Source of the DNA: an uncultured Saprospiraceae bacterium
Lineage (GTDB): Bacteria; Bacteroidota; Bacteroidia; Chitinophagales; Saprospiraceae
Assembly (NCBI GenBank): GCA_937928575.1
Contig: CALFWW010000096.1
Location: 1 to 34,686 of the forward strand
Direction: 5' to 3'
DNA length: 34,686 bases
Positions 7,808-17,904 of this stretch are shown here, one piece after another (the first letter of the stretch is position 1; each line of letters starts with the position of its first letter). The position numbers were made by a program, and so were the translations under genes. A model generated the notes under the pieces. The model was not told where the DNA came from, ran no database searches, and worked only from the letters and a program-made list of their open reading frames with translations.

Positions 7808-10800
7808 ATGTACTTAAAGAAAACTTTAAGTGCCACTAGACACCTATGTCAAATTGGTACAATCACAATGTTATGTTTATTAATATTCCAAATATCAGTC
7901 AAGGCTCAGACGTGCGACTGCAATGAATATATTTACCTAAACGAACCTACAACAGGTGGAGCTATTCATAAATTTTTAGTGAATGCGGATGGAAGCTTGA
8001 CTGAAATTGGAATGCCTTGGTTTGATAATGATTTAGAAGGTGAAGCGGTAACGTCTCCTCATGGATTGGGTGTCGATCAAAATGGATTCTTATACATTGG
8101 AGAAACAGCAGAGGGTAATATTCGAAAATTTACCTGCGATGGTGATATTTTTCCTACTACTGATTTTGAAATTCAAGATGGAGGAACCAACTTTGGAGTG
8201 GTTGATAATATTTTATATGTCAATTCAGATGAAGCAGTTCCTGATGGGATTTATGCATATGACTTGTGTACAGGAAATCAATTAGGATACTATTGTTTAA
8301 ATGGAATCATTGAAGGTGAAACTGGTTTTGATTCTGACTGGGGATTTTCAATCATTGATAACGAAACAATAATTGTAACGGATAGCTATTTCAATGGTGA
8401 GCGAAATGACGTCTGGAAATTTGACATTAGTACATCTACCTTAAATGCTGTGACCGAACCAAATCCGGTATGCATTGATCCATTTATTTCACAAGATGAT
8501 GGCGTTGTCAATGTTGGCGATAATGAACTTACGAATTGGGATATCTATGGAGTCACCATGGATAATCTTGGTAATATCTATATTGTCGAGACTCAATTTT
8601 TTACTAGTAATTCAAGAATTTCAAAATACGATAGCAATGGTTTATTTGTAGCGGTCACTCCTATTGATGCCGTAGATGGAGATGGGGGTTATTTCAATTC
8701 AATTGCAATCACTTATAGTGAGGGAGCTGATAAATTATATGTTTCAACACAATCTCCAATTGATGATTGCATTTCGATTATTGATCCGCACACGATGACC
8801 TATGATGGACCTGCCATTGGAGCAGCTGGTGGTGGAGATAATGCAAAAGGTATCGCTATCACCAAGGAGTGTTGCCCAAATGCACCGACTGTTGCAGTCA
8901 ATAGTTTGGTTTGCGATAAAGAAATAAATGAAAAAATATATTTGCAAGATTTAATTTCTTGTGATTATGGGGTTGTCTGTGCAGACTCATGGTCCATCAC
9001 CAATACGAGTGGGTTTATATTTGATAATTGTGACCAAACAATCGCTGCATCCATTCCAGGTGCATGTGGAACATTTGAATTAACATCGGATGCTGCTCAC
9101 CCATTAGCACAATGCGATGCATTTACCATTGTACTAAATGTATGTTTCGAATGCGGATATGACATCGGAAATTATGTTTGGATCGATGAAGATGGAGATG
9201 GTGATCAAGATGTTGGTGAAGCTGGAATTCCTGGTGTCACTGTCTATCTTGAAGATGATATGGGAGTTGTACTCGAAGAGACAATAACAGATTATAATGG
9301 AGGTTATGTTTTTGAAAATAATCCCGAAGGAACTTATGTTGTACGTGTAGATGATACAACTTTGCCAACTAGCCTTTCCAGTACTACTTTTGATTTGGAT
9401 AGTGCATTCGATCATAAAACTACAATCGTGTTAACGGAAGACAGATTGGATGCAGCGTTTGGCTATAATTATACAGCGATGACCAATACCAACACTTCGA
9501 CCGGTATCGATGGTGCAATCGGAAATAGAATATGGAGCGATGCCAATAGCAATGGTAAACAAGATTTGGGAGAAGTAGGAATTGCGAATGTAACAGTAAT
9601 GTTACTAGATGACACAAATACACAAATTGCTACCACAACTACAGATGCATCAGGGTATTACGTATTCCCCAATTTATCAACAGGATTTTATGCAATTGAA
9701 GTAGACCCTACTACCCTACCAGCTATTTACAACACAACTCCTACAGGTGATCCAGATTCAGATGGCACCAACACAAGTGAGCTAGTCGTATTAGCACCAG
9801 GTGATGTTTATTTACGCCAAGACTTTGGTTACAACAGTACATCTACTTACTCAATCAGTAACCAATTATATATTGATGAAGATGTTAGCGGTGATTTCAC
9901 GACAGGAGAATTGCCAATTGCTAAAATTTCCGTTGCCTTAGTTGCTGATACCAACAATGATGGCGTTTGGGATCAAGGGGAATTACCAATTGCCAATATG
10001 ATTACCGATACAAATGGAGTATATGAATTTACTGGTGTTGAGGATGGAAACTATCTAGTAGTTGTAACTGACACAGAAAATATTCTAAAGGATTTTGAAA
10101 ATACCGGTGATCCAGATGCTGGTATGCCTAGCATGTCTAAAGTAACTATTGCTGGTGCAGATGATGTTGACCAGGACTTTGGATACGCACCAGCAGGACA
10201 TAGCAGCTCTCCTAACAACGTATTGATAGGTTCAATTATCTACTTAGATACGAATGGAAATGGGATGTTAGATCCAACAGATCAAGGAATTCAAGGTGTC
10301 AAAGTTGAGTTGAGAGATCCAAGTGACAATCTCATTAAGATCACGACCACCGATCCAAATGGCATGTATTTATTCGGTGGTTTGGTAGCAGGAACTTACA
10401 AGGTAAAAGTGCAAGAATTGACACTTCCAGGTGCAGCAACTATCCCAATGGGGCTTACACAAAGTGCTGACCCAGATGGTGTTAATGACAATGAATCAAC
10501 CACAACTATTCCAGCAGGAAGTAAGGACTTGATTCAGAATTTTGGATATATATCTTCCTCCCCTAATACAATCAGCGGAACTATTTGGGAAGACAATGAT
10601 GCAAATGGCACCCTAGATGAAACTACTCCCGTCTACTTCGAAAATGTGACTGTAGTGTTATATGATGATAGAAGTTTGATTGTCGGAACCACTACAACAG
10701 ACGTAAATGGTGATTATAGTTTTACGGGACTTCCTGATGGAACTTATACAGTTGACGTCACAGACGAACTGGACATCCTTGCAGATTATTGGAAATCAAA

Positions 10801-12616
10801 TGGAGTTCCTGCAAATGCAGCGATGGACAATAATTCTCAAATTGAAACTTATTCGGCTTCCGTATTTGGTGGTAGCACAGATACAACAGGAGACTTTGGA
10901 TATTACAAAAATCCAGCTTCTTTAGGAAATTTGGTTTGGCAAGATGATAATGGAAACGGAATTCAAGATGTAGGTGAACCAGGATTGATATTCGTAAGTG
11001 TCATGTTGGAAATTGATTTTGACAATGATGGCGTTTTTGATATCAACCACACTATTCAAACTGGATTCGGTGGAAAATATAGTTTCGATAATTTATTATT
11101 GGATGAAGACTACAACGGAACCAATAGTACGACTTCTCCAACTTACAAACTATCCGCAATTGTTCCAAACGGATATATCAAAACAGGGATCAATTCTTAT
11201 GGAAACGAAAATGATATGGTGGATTCAGATATTCATGAAGGGACAATTGGGATGCCTATTCAAGGACAGAAAAGCACTTTATTGAGTAACACGACAGAGA
11301 CACAGGCAAGTTACGATTTTGGGTTAATTCCGTTTAATTGTAATACACCAGTTGTTGAATATGCAATCACAAATGGTGCAATAACCAATCCTGGTCAGAC
11401 GACCAATTTCTTCCATGACCCGACTACAAATGATGTAAATCATGTCGATATGAATCAACAACATGGAATAATTAGAGGAGTCACTTATTGTGAGCATAAT
11501 GGATGGAGATATTATTTTAATCCAAATGACCCATCTGAATATTTGCTTGCAATTGAAATGTTAGATAATGTAACTGAAATTGAATGGGTACAAATCACGG
11601 TTGAAAACCAAGCAACATTAAGTAGCAGATATGCAGTTGGTGATACGGATGCAACCTTTGTCATGGCTAGAGATTGGCATGTACAAACGGTCAATGGAGA
11701 TCCTTTAGTAAATGCTTCAGGAGACCCTGCAACTGTTAATATGCGTTTTTACTTCCCACCAGAAGAATATGAGAAAATGTTGGCAGACGCAAATATGCAA
11801 GCGAGTCAATGGGGACTTGCTCCCTTGACATCAGCAAATGTATACTGGTTTAAAAAAGATTTATTTGCAGGACCTGCAGATATAGACCCAGCAGGCTCGA
11901 GTTTGATTCCAAATGACATCACAACTTTGAGAAAATCAATGAGTGATATGAATGGAAATAACACTGCTATTACAGATATACCTGTAGAAAATAGTAAGAA
12001 CCATATTCAATTTAATGAAATCACTTCTTTTTCAGGAGGAACAGCAGGTATAACAATCAGCACACCACTTGCAATTGATTTGAGTTCATTCGAAGTAACA
12101 TCAGCAGATTGTAACACGACCCTTTCTTGGGCGGTTGAAGATGAAGATGCTTTCAGCCACTTTGTGATTGAAAAAGGAAACAATGGAACTCAATTTTCTC
12201 CAATTGGTGAAATTAGCTTGAGTGATGCAATGAGTTATAATTTTGAAGATCCATCTGCCAATGGTACAGCTTATTATCGATTGAAATTGGTCAATCTCGA
12301 TGGCACTTTCGAATATACCAACACTTTAATTACAACCAATGAATGTGATGAAGGAGTATGGAACATCAATCTATATCCAAACCCAATTAAAGCTAGTTCA
12401 AATATTGTCAATTTAGATTTTTATTCTGCGGTGACGACTGCCAATATTTCGATCCTTGACAATTTAGGAAGAACGATTTACACTGCCATTCATGACACTG
12501 AAATTGGAGCCAATAGCATTCAAATAAACATTTCAGATTTCCCAGCAGGCGTCTACTTAGTGAATTTCGAATCTGGATTTACAAGTGAGACTATGAAGTT
12601 GATGAAAATGGAATAA
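7808..12616 (+). CDS. Large secreted SdrD-B-repeat protein with T9SS sorting domain
   Basis: 1602 residues. A leader ends near residue 33 (VKAQ). Residues about 35-360 hold repeated GLGVDQNGFLYIGE and NLGNIYIVE-type strands, suggesting a beta-propeller. Six SdrD-B-like repeats begin near residues 452, 570, 681, 807, 921 and 1038. Each starts with an IGNYVWIDEDGDGDQD-type segment, where acidic DxDxDG loops bind calcium, and contains a DxxGxYxF strand. Residues about 1175-1420 are not recognised. A fibronectin-like part (about 1430-1520) precedes the C-terminal T9SS type A domain (about 1525-1602), with LYPNPIKASS, ISILDNLGRTIY and PAGVYLVNFESG. The protein should cross the outer membrane by T9SS and be released or attached to the surface. 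Adhesion or matrix function is inferred from the rod-like repeats. A terminator follows at 12645. Confidence 0.92.
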   Translation: MYLKKTLSATRHLCQIGTITMLCLLIFQISVKAQTCDCNEYIYLNEPTTGGAIHKFLVNADGSLTEIGMPWFDNDLEGEAVTSPHGLGVDQNGFLYIGETAEGNIRKFTCDGDIFPTTDFEIQDGGTNFGVVDNILYVNSDEAVPDGIYAYDLCTGNQLGYYCLNGIIEGETGFDSDWGFSIIDNETIIVTDSYFNGERNDVWKFDISTSTLNAVTEPNPVCIDPFISQDDGVVNVGDNELTNWDIYGVTMDNLGNIYIVETQFFTSNSRISKYDSNGLFVAVTPIDAVDGDGGYFNSIAITYSEGADKLYVSTQSPIDDCISIIDPHTMTYDGPAIGAAGGGDNAKGIAITKECCPNAPTVAVNSLVCDKEINEKIYLQDLISCDYGVVCADSWSITNTSGFIFDNCDQTIAASIPGACGTFELTSDAAHPLAQCDAFTIVLNVCFECGYDIGNYVWIDEDGDGDQDVGEAGIPGVTVYLEDDMGVVLEETITDYNGGYVFENNPEGTYVVRVDDTTLPTSLSSTTFDLDSAFDHKTTIVLTEDRLDAAFGYNYTAMTNTNTSTGIDGAIGNRIWSDANSNGKQDLGEVGIANVTVMLLDDTNTQIATTTTDASGYYVFPNLSTGFYAIEVDPTTLPAIYNTTPTGDPDSDGTNTSELVVLAPGDVYLRQDFGYNSTSTYSISNQLYIDEDVSGDFTTGELPIAKISVALVADTNNDGVWDQGELPIANMITDTNGVYEFTGVEDGNYLVVVTDTENILKDFENTGDPDAGMPSMSKVTIAGADDVDQDFGYAPAGHSSSPNNVLIGSIIYLDTNGNGMLDPTDQGIQGVKVELRDPSDNLIKITTTDPNGMYLFGGLVAGTYKVKVQELTLPGAATIPMGLTQSADPDGVNDNESTTTIPAGSKDLIQNFGYISSSPNTISGTIWEDNDANGTLDETTPVYFENVTVVLYDDRSLIVGTTTTDVNGDYSFTGLPDGTYTVDVTDELDILADYWKSNGVPANAAMDNNSQIETYSASVFGGSTDTTGDFGYYKNPASLGNLVWQDDNGNGIQDVGEPGLIFVSVMLEIDFDNDGVFDINHTIQTGFGGKYSFDNLLLDEDYNGTNSTTSPTYKLSAIVPNGYIKTGINSYGNENDMVDSDIHEGTIGMPIQGQKSTLLSNTTETQASYDFGLIPFNCNTPVVEYAITNGAITNPGQTTNFFHDPTTNDVNHVDMNQQHGIIRGVTYCEHNGWRYYFNPNDPSEYLLAIEMLDNVTEIEWVQITVENQATLSSRYAVGDTDATFVMARDWHVQTVNGDPLVNASGDPATVNMRFYFPPEEYEKMLADANMQASQWGLAPLTSANVYWFKKDLFAGPADIDPAGSSLIPNDITTLRKSMSDMNGNNTAITDIPVENSKNHIQFNEITSFSGGTAGITISTPLAIDLSSFEVTSADCNTTLSWAVEDEDAFSHFVIEKGNNGTQFSPIGEISLSDAMSYNFEDPSANGTAYYRLKLVNLDGTFEYTNTLITTNECDEGVWNINLYPNPIKASSNIVNLDFYSAVTTANISILDNLGRTIYTAIHDTEIGANSIQINISDFPAGVYLVNFESGFTSETMKLMKME

Positions 12617-12644
12617 TACAAAAGATTATTTTAGATTTTAATAT

Positions 12645-12678
12645 AACGTGATTTCATTGTATGAAGTCACGTTTTTTT
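12645..12678 (+). terminator. Rho-independent terminator after the adhesin gene
   Basis: AACGTGATTTCAT (12645-12657) pairs with ATGAAGTCACGTT (12661-12673) over 13 bp, with one G-U pair and a 3-nt loop. A run of T follows. It lies 28 nt after the stop codon. Confidence 0.9.
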
Positions 12679-12813
12679 ATTGCCTCATAAAATATTTTAA
12701 CGTCTTATTCGCCATAGATCAAGTGTTTGCAAATCCATCAAATAATAAGTTTCCAATGGCATCAGAACTCTCATGCGATTTGTTATTTTTGCATTCCTCA
12801 AAATGTAGAAAAT

Positions 12814-13500
12814 TTGAATTTTATTAATAAATATGCCTACCCCATTATTTTACTGGTTCAAGTAATTTTTTTCTTGGTATGGTGGGAATGGAATGAATCG
12901 AAGACAACTGCGCAAGCGATTAGTGAAACACAAACTTTCAATCAGCGAAAGCAATGGACCAAGCAACCTGAATACATTCATGTCCCTGTCAATTCAACCC
13001 AAGATGTCCTTCGACATGGCATCCAGATTGATGAGCACAATGGAGTAGCCATTTATTACAATGGCGATATTAATTATGTAAGTGGACGAAGTAAAACATC
13101 TGATGGCTATAATCTTGGTCTAAAATATCAATGTGTCGAATTCGTAAAAAGATATTACTATCAATACATGAATCACAAGATGCCTGATTCATTTGGACAT
13201 GCCAGAGATTTCTTCAGTGAAGGAGTCCCAGACGGAACTTACAATTCGATAAGAGGGCTTACTCAATATACCAATCCCAGTCTCTCTAGACCAGAGCTCA
13301 ATGATATACTAGTATTCGAAGGAGATAATGAAAACCCTTATGGGCACATCGCAATTGTTTCAAAAGTTTATGATGACAAAATTGAGTTGGTTCAACAAAA
13401 TATTGGTGACAAAACCAGAGTTCATCTGGATGTGAAAAAATTTCTGGACGGGTGGATGGTGCAAGATGCCACTATCATTGGTTGGTTGAGAAGAAATTAA
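12814..13500 (+). CDS. Membrane-anchored CHAP-domain amidase (glutathionylspermidine amidase-like)
   Basis: 228 residues from a TTG at 12814. The frame has no early ATG and stays open to another TTG at 12727. The inner TTG is chosen because it gives a compact N-terminus and one transmembrane helix (about 9-24, PIILLVQVIFFLVWW), whereas the longer version adds unconvincing sequence. The domain shows LKYQCVEFVKRYYYQ with catalytic Cys107 and NPYGHIAIV with His178, the NlpC/P60-like CHAP arrangement. The surrounding NGVAIYYNG and FGHARDFF resemble the amidase half of glutathionylspermidine synthetase/amidase more than phage lysins. It should cut an amide bond in peptidoglycan stems or a glutathionyl-polyamine; the substrate is not decided. 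Only the start is doubtful. It follows the adhesin terminator and is probably transcribed alone. Confidence 0.8.
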   Translation: MNFINKYAYPIILLVQVIFFLVWWEWNESKTTAQAISETQTFNQRKQWTKQPEYIHVPVNSTQDVLRHGIQIDEHNGVAIYYNGDINYVSGRSKTSDGYNLGLKYQCVEFVKRYYYQYMNHKMPDSFGHARDFFSEGVPDGTYNSIRGLTQYTNPSLSRPELNDILVFEGDNENPYGHIAIVSKVYDDKIELVQQNIGDKTRVHLDVKKFLDGWMVQDATIIGWLRRN

Positions 13501-13607
13501 TTGGGGTAGTTACCATTGAAAGAACATAGGTCGCTTTGTTTTGAAGGTCTCGCTTTCAAATACCAAAATTTTTAGAGTATCCATTTCCTTATCACTGAAA
13601 ACAACTT

Positions 13608-13735
13608 ATAGCGACAGGTCGCAAAACCCCCTCACGGGCAGGGCTCAGAATCTTTGGACGTATTTTAAAACTTTGTTTTTTTGCAAGCTTTTACCAGCAT
13701 GTAGTCCAATCGCAAGAAAAAACAACCATTTCTAG
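13608..13735 (+). repeat. Possible diverged interspersed repeat (copy A)
   Basis: This gene-free gap holds short GC-richer patches (GCGACAGGTCGC, CACGGGCAGGGCT) in otherwise AT-rich DNA. These are followed by TTTGGACGTATTTTAAAAC and TTTTTTTGCAAGC. The order resembles the reverse complement of 17905-18060. The short open frame across it looks non-coding. The remainder of 13501-13882 shows no clear feature. Confidence 0.3.
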
Positions 13736-13882
13736 GCTTTTTCACCCTTAATTTATCTTTAATACATATAATTTAACTTTTTTTTTAGATTACATGCAGC
13801 GTTTTTGTAGCTATCTGTCACTAATAGCTGTACCCCAATTGGGCTTAAAATAAATACCATCAATTTTTCAAAAAAATTTAAA

Positions 13883-15694
13883 ATGACTAAAAAATTCGCA
13901 TTTCTCTTTCTAGCGATTGCCATTGTTTTTTCTGCTTGTAGAAAAGATACGGATATGCTAACAACTCAAGTTGATCCCAATGAAGATGGGAATGGAATCC
14001 CTCCTTCCGTAATTGTTACCAGTAGCCTGATTGGTGTGGTGACAGATGAATACAATAATGTGGTAGAGGGTGCAACTGTAAGATTAAAATCCAACACTGC
14101 TGTTACAGATGAAAACGGAAACTTTATGTTTTCAAATGTTCAAATGGAAGAAGATGGTGCCTTAGTAACTGCTAGTAAGGCAGGATTTTTCAAAGCATAT
14201 GACAGAGTAAGAGCAACTTCAAATGCTACTTCTTATACTCGAATTCAATTGTTGGATCGTGCCATTATTTCATCTTTCCCTGCAGGTGCTGCACAAGATG
14301 TTGAGTTTGATGGTGCTACCGTAAAGTTTCAAAATAATGGTTTCGTAGATACCAATGGTGCAGACTATAGTGGAACAGTTAATGTTGCAGCTCACTGGAT
14401 TGACCCGACAAGCGGTGTTGTGGATCAACAAATGCCTGGTGACTTAAGAGCATTGGATGCAGAAAATGTGTACTCCGTGTTAGAAACATTTGGAATGGTT
14501 GCGGTAGACTTGATCGCTGACAATGGTTCTGAATTACAATTAAAAGAAGGACTAACTGCAGAAATCAATTTCCCAATCCCAACGGAATTACTAAATTCAG
14601 CACCCGCTACCATTCCATTATGGAGTTTTGATGAAGAAAATGGATACTGGGTAGAAGAAGGAAGTGCCACTAAAGTCGGTGATAGGTATGTCGGAAACGT
14701 TACGCACTTTTCTTTCTGGAATTGTGATGCACCATTCCCATTAATCGAAATGGATGGTCAAGTAGTTTCCGAGGCAGGGGAAGCCCTAGCAGGAGTCATT
14801 GTTTGTATCGATTTTGCAGATAACGAATGGTGGGGAGGAAGCGGCTACACCAATAACGAAGGTTTCTTTGGAGGAAAAATTCCAAAAAATGAAAACCTAA
14901 TTCTTACCGTAAAAGACAACTGTGGAAATGGAATCTACACCATGAATATCGGCCCTTTCACTGAAGACGTTGATCTAGGTCAGATTACCGTCACTGGAAT
15001 TGATGATTACTTAGTAACAGTATCTGGTACATTGCTAGATTGCGACAACGATCCAGTAAGTAATGGGTATGCAGTTATTACTTCTTCAACAACACAATTC
15101 CCAGGTCAGCTAGATGATACCGGATATTTTGAAGAGCTTATCCTTATTTGCGAATCAGATACAGAAATCGAACTTGCTGGTTATAACTTTGATGACTTAT
15201 TACAAAGTACGCCACTTACGTATACCGTCAGCCCTGGTGGTGATCCAATAGATGCAGGAACGATCGTCGTTTGTGATCAAGTCATAGAAGAATATTTATT
15301 TGCTTCAGGTGATGGTGCTGTTGTCAATTACTTCGACCCAACCATCTTTACAACGATGGATAGCATAGGAGGAAATTCTTCCAATACTATTTCAAGTGGT
15401 AGTAGTACTGGCAATCCAAATAATCCAGATTCATTAGGTGGACAATTTGATATGAACTATATCGGAACTGGTGTAGGTACTTTTACCCAGGTAAATTATG
15501 TTTCATCCTGGCAAATAAATGCAGCTGGGACGAAAACTGGGTATAGCTGTCAAGGATGTGCAGTAACCGTCAACATTACGCTTGATGAAGGAGCAGGTGG
15601 ATATATCGAAGGAAACTATATGGGCGAAGCACAAGATTTCAACGCCGGAGCAACTATCCCTATCTCAGGAGAATTCCGAATACTACGAGACTAA
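13883..15694 (+). CDS. Lipoprotein with carboxypeptidase-regulatory-like domain
   Basis: 603 residues. The leader ends in FSAC with Cys19. Residues about 50-115 form a carboxypeptidase D regulatory-like beta-sandwich: SLIGVVTDEYNNVVEGATV, then TDENGNFMFSNV and a TRIQLLDR ending. A second such unit appears near 290-350 (GQVVSEAGEALAGVIVCID, NNEGFFGGK) and possibly a third near 375-425. The middle (about 120-285) is not recognised beyond FPAGAAQDVEFDGATV and a THFSFWNCDAPFP segment. The protein is probably displayed on the outer membrane; such folds act as binding or spacer modules. The gene lies 100 bp before an ECF sigma factor but has its own terminator-like hairpin, so whether they are co-regulated is open. 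The C-terminus lacks a T9SS domain, consistent with lipid anchoring. Confidence 0.82.
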   Translation: MTKKFAFLFLAIAIVFSACRKDTDMLTTQVDPNEDGNGIPPSVIVTSSLIGVVTDEYNNVVEGATVRLKSNTAVTDENGNFMFSNVQMEEDGALVTASKAGFFKAYDRVRATSNATSYTRIQLLDRAIISSFPAGAAQDVEFDGATVKFQNNGFVDTNGADYSGTVNVAAHWIDPTSGVVDQQMPGDLRALDAENVYSVLETFGMVAVDLIADNGSELQLKEGLTAEINFPIPTELLNSAPATIPLWSFDEENGYWVEEGSATKVGDRYVGNVTHFSFWNCDAPFPLIEMDGQVVSEAGEALAGVIVCIDFADNEWWGGSGYTNNEGFFGGKIPKNENLILTVKDNCGNGIYTMNIGPFTEDVDLGQITVTGIDDYLVTVSGTLLDCDNDPVSNGYAVITSSTTQFPGQLDDTGYFEELILICESDTEIELAGYNFDDLLQSTPLTYTVSPGGDPIDAGTIVVCDQVIEEYLFASGDGAVVNYFDPTIFTTMDSIGGNSSNTISSGSSTGNPNNPDSLGGQFDMNYIGTGVGTFTQVNYVSSWQINAAGTKTGYSCQGCAVTVNITLDEGAGGYIEGNYMGEAQDFNAGATIPISGEFRILRD

Positions 15695-15713
15695 AGATTA
15701 AAGCTAGATAGAG

Positions 15714-15754
15714 GTCGGATGTGAGTCAAAGTACTCATGTCCGACAATTTTTTA
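15714..15754 (+). terminator. Rho-independent terminator with internal mismatches
   Basis: GTCGGA (15714-15719) pairs with TCCGAC (15740-15745), and TGAGT pairs with ACTCA inside it across a small TG/TG internal loop. A T-rich tail follows. It separates the lipoprotein gene from the sigma factor gene. Confidence 0.7.
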
Positions 15755-15794
15755 CTAACTTAACACTACCCTAAAACCAAAAAACAATTTTACT

Positions 15795-16331
15795 TTGCAT
15801 ATAAAGGAGATCATAAAAGGCTGTATTGAGAAAGATGCTTTTGCACAAAAAGCACTCGTACAAAGATATTCTAGTATGCTATTCACGGTCTGCAGAAGAT
15901 ATGTGAAAGACCCGCACAAAGCAAAAGACATTTTGCAAGAATCATTCATTGCTATTTTTGATGGCATGAATTCCCTAAAAAATCAGGATGCACTGGAAGC
16001 TTGGATGCGACGAATTGTCGTTCATACTTCTCTAAGATCTTTCAGAGGGGCTAAAAACAAAATGGAAGTGGTCGGAATCGAAAACACCATTGAGCCACAT
16101 AAAGCTCCTGCTGTTTTTGGAAAATTAGGAGCGGAAGCACTTATCAAACTGATCCATCAATTACCGGATGGCTATCGGGAAGTATTCAATCTATACGTGA
16201 TTGAAGAATTTAGCCACAAAGAAATTGCAAAAACTTTGGGTATCGAAGAAAGCAGCTCTAGATCACAATTGGCAAGAGCCAGAAAAATTTTGCAGAAACA
16301 AATTTTACAAAAAGAAAAAGTCGCGATATGA
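15795..16331 (+). CDS. ECF-type RNA polymerase sigma factor
   Basis: 178 residues. Region 2 runs from about 5 to 90, with ALVQRYSSMLFTVCRRYVKDPHKAKDILQESF covering the polymerase-binding and -10 recognition helices. Region 4 (about 115-170) has LIKLIHQLPDGYREVFNLYVIEEFSHKEIAKTLGIEESSSRSQLARARKIL, with the usual helix-turn-helix; that segment spans residues 114-165. The start is taken at TTG 15795, because the family begins with about the same number of residues before the first helix and no ATG is available in frame. An AAGGAG at about 15803 lies inside this start, so a later non-ATG start cannot be excluded. The gene overlaps the next by 4 nt (ATGA), the classic layout of a sigma factor translated together with its anti-sigma factor. 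The sigma factor is therefore expected to be held inactive at the membrane until an envelope signal arrives. Confidence 0.9.
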   Translation: MHIKEIIKGCIEKDAFAQKALVQRYSSMLFTVCRRYVKDPHKAKDILQESFIAIFDGMNSLKNQDALEAWMRRIVVHTSLRSFRGAKNKMEVVGIENTIEPHKAPAVFGKLGAEALIKLIHQLPDGYREVFNLYVIEEFSHKEIAKTLGIEESSSRSQLARARKILQKQILQKEKVAI

Positions 16332-17770
16332 GTCGTAAGAACATGGACGATATTTTCAGAGACGGTCTAAAAAACTACAACTCTGAAATTGATCCAAACG
16401 AAATATGGGCCGGTATTCAGGAGAAAAAACCAAATCCTGATAGTGATAGCAAAAAACCATTTGCTTGGTGGATCCTAGGTTCACTACTTCTGGTAATTAC
16501 TGCAACTGTATTGTTATCAAGCACCGCTAACAAACAACGCAATGCAATTGAAACAGCAGAAGCACGCGTTACCAATATGGGTATCCTCAACAATACTACT
16601 AGCAATACAGAAGCCACTATAAATATCACTGATTCGAAATTCAACACTGCGAATTCACTACCTGATAATAATGAGCATATTGATAAAGAAACCTTGAATA
16701 CAGTTTCTAAATTTGACAAGAAGAAGATAGCAGATAAAGTGTCATTAAAAAGAGCAGTTGCAACTAGCATTAGTAATACTATTCAAATCGAACATTTAAA
16801 TACCAGAACGACAAATAATAATAATAAGAACAACTTACTCACAGCACCTTCAAATACAAACATTATTATTCCAAGTGTAAATACAAATTACAACAACACT
16901 TCTACGAACAAAACCATTAAGGCAACTACAAAGACAACAAAATCAAAAGTAATTGCTTTCGAATTTTTAGAAACAAAAGAGGCCATTCCCGTTATCCCAA
17001 TGACAGTTGACACCAAAGATAATGAGGAAACGGACGCAATGCCCGATATGCGTATTCCTGAAGATAAGATCGCCGAAGGATGCTACGGTGGACCAGCATT
17101 TTCATTTGCTTTTGGTGCGCATGTGTCTCCTGATTTGGTCATGCACAATATCTCCTCTACCAATCAAGATTTATTTCCGTACATCGATGAACGTAGAAAA
17201 ACCGAAAAACTACTAGAATCTTATCATGTGGGACTGGACGTGTATATACAACATCGCGACGGTCTTTTCTTAAGATCTGGTCTTGAATACGCTCAAATTA
17301 ATAAGCGATTCAAATTCGATGAGACATGGCAGAATGAAACGATGGATACGACATTCACCAGAGAAAAGAGAACCACCAACCGTTATAGAATGATAGATAT
17401 CCCATTAACTGTCGGATACGAATTTGGTGTCTACGATTGGAATCTATCGCTCTATGTGGAAGCTGGAGCCAGTATGAATGTTTTATTTAAAAAGAAAGGT
17501 GATATCCTAGACCCTAACTCTCCTGCTGATTATTTCGAACCAATTTCTATTACAGATGGAGCAGCAAATCGATTGGACTCCTACGTTGACAATGTTGGGT
17601 TAAGTATCCTTGGAGGAATTGGAATGAGATACGAATTGAGTGATGGTCTATTTATCTACGCGCAACCTGCGGGTAAATTGTATCTCAACTCTTTCACGAA
17701 AAAAGACAATGATGTTGATGAAAAGTTTTCGCGTTTTGGTATCAACTTTGGCGCGATCTATAAATTATAA
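16328..17770 (+). CDS. Probable anti-sigma factor with C-terminal barrel-like domain
   Basis: 480 residues. The N-terminus (1-44) is a short polar segment with DIFRDGLKNYNSEIDPNEIW, similar to the start of many Bacteroidota anti-sigma and envelope proteins. One transmembrane helix follows (about 45-65, FAWWILGSLLLVITATVLLSS). Residues about 66-240 are a low-complexity Asn/Thr/Ser linker. From about 250 onward there are alternating strands such as YGGPAFSFAFGAHV, HVGLDVYIQHRDGLFLRSGLEYAQI, DIPLTVGYEFGV and the final FSRFGINFGAIYKL. These look like a small outer-membrane beta-barrel of the PorT/OMP type. It overlaps the sigma factor gene by 4 nt. One protein with both an inner-membrane helix and a barrel could span the periplasm, or the last part may be a soluble beta domain. 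Anti-sigma function is inferred from position. A strong terminator follows at 17801. Confidence 0.75.
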   Translation: MSRKNMDDIFRDGLKNYNSEIDPNEIWAGIQEKKPNPDSDSKKPFAWWILGSLLLVITATVLLSSTANKQRNAIETAEARVTNMGILNNTTSNTEATINITDSKFNTANSLPDNNEHIDKETLNTVSKFDKKKIADKVSLKRAVATSISNTIQIEHLNTRTTNNNNKNNLLTAPSNTNIIIPSVNTNYNNTSTNKTIKATTKTTKSKVIAFEFLETKEAIPVIPMTVDTKDNEETDAMPDMRIPEDKIAEGCYGGPAFSFAFGAHVSPDLVMHNISSTNQDLFPYIDERRKTEKLLESYHVGLDVYIQHRDGLFLRSGLEYAQINKRFKFDETWQNETMDTTFTREKRTTNRYRMIDIPLTVGYEFGVYDWNLSLYVEAGASMNVLFKKKGDILDPNSPADYFEPISITDGAANRLDSYVDNVGLSILGGIGMRYELSDGLFIYAQPAGKLYLNSFTKKDNDVDEKFSRFGINFGAIYKL

Positions 17771-17800
17771 ATGTAGTTAATTTTATTTTTCCCGAGTTCT

Positions 17801-17837
17801 AAAACCACTTAACCATCTTTTTGGTTGAGTGGTTTTT
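17801..17837 (+). terminator. Rho-independent terminator after the sigma/anti-sigma operon
   Basis: AAAACCACTTAACCA (17801-17815) pairs with TGGTTGAGTGGTTTT (17822-17836) over 15 bp including one T-G pair. The loop is 6 nt and a T tract follows. Confidence 0.9.
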
Positions 17838-17904
17838 AATTTTAATTTATAATTTACGTTTTCAATTAAATTTCTTATACAGATTGTATTATATAATCGC
17901 GCTG

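Noticed and set aside
12727..12813. Earlier TTG start for the CHAP protein
   Set aside because: It adds 29 residues without family resemblance; the TTG at 12814 gives a compact N-terminus directly before the membrane helix.
13541..13735. 64-codon open frame on the plus strand
   Set aside because: It overlaps the GC-patch repeat, has no recognisable protein character and no initiation context.
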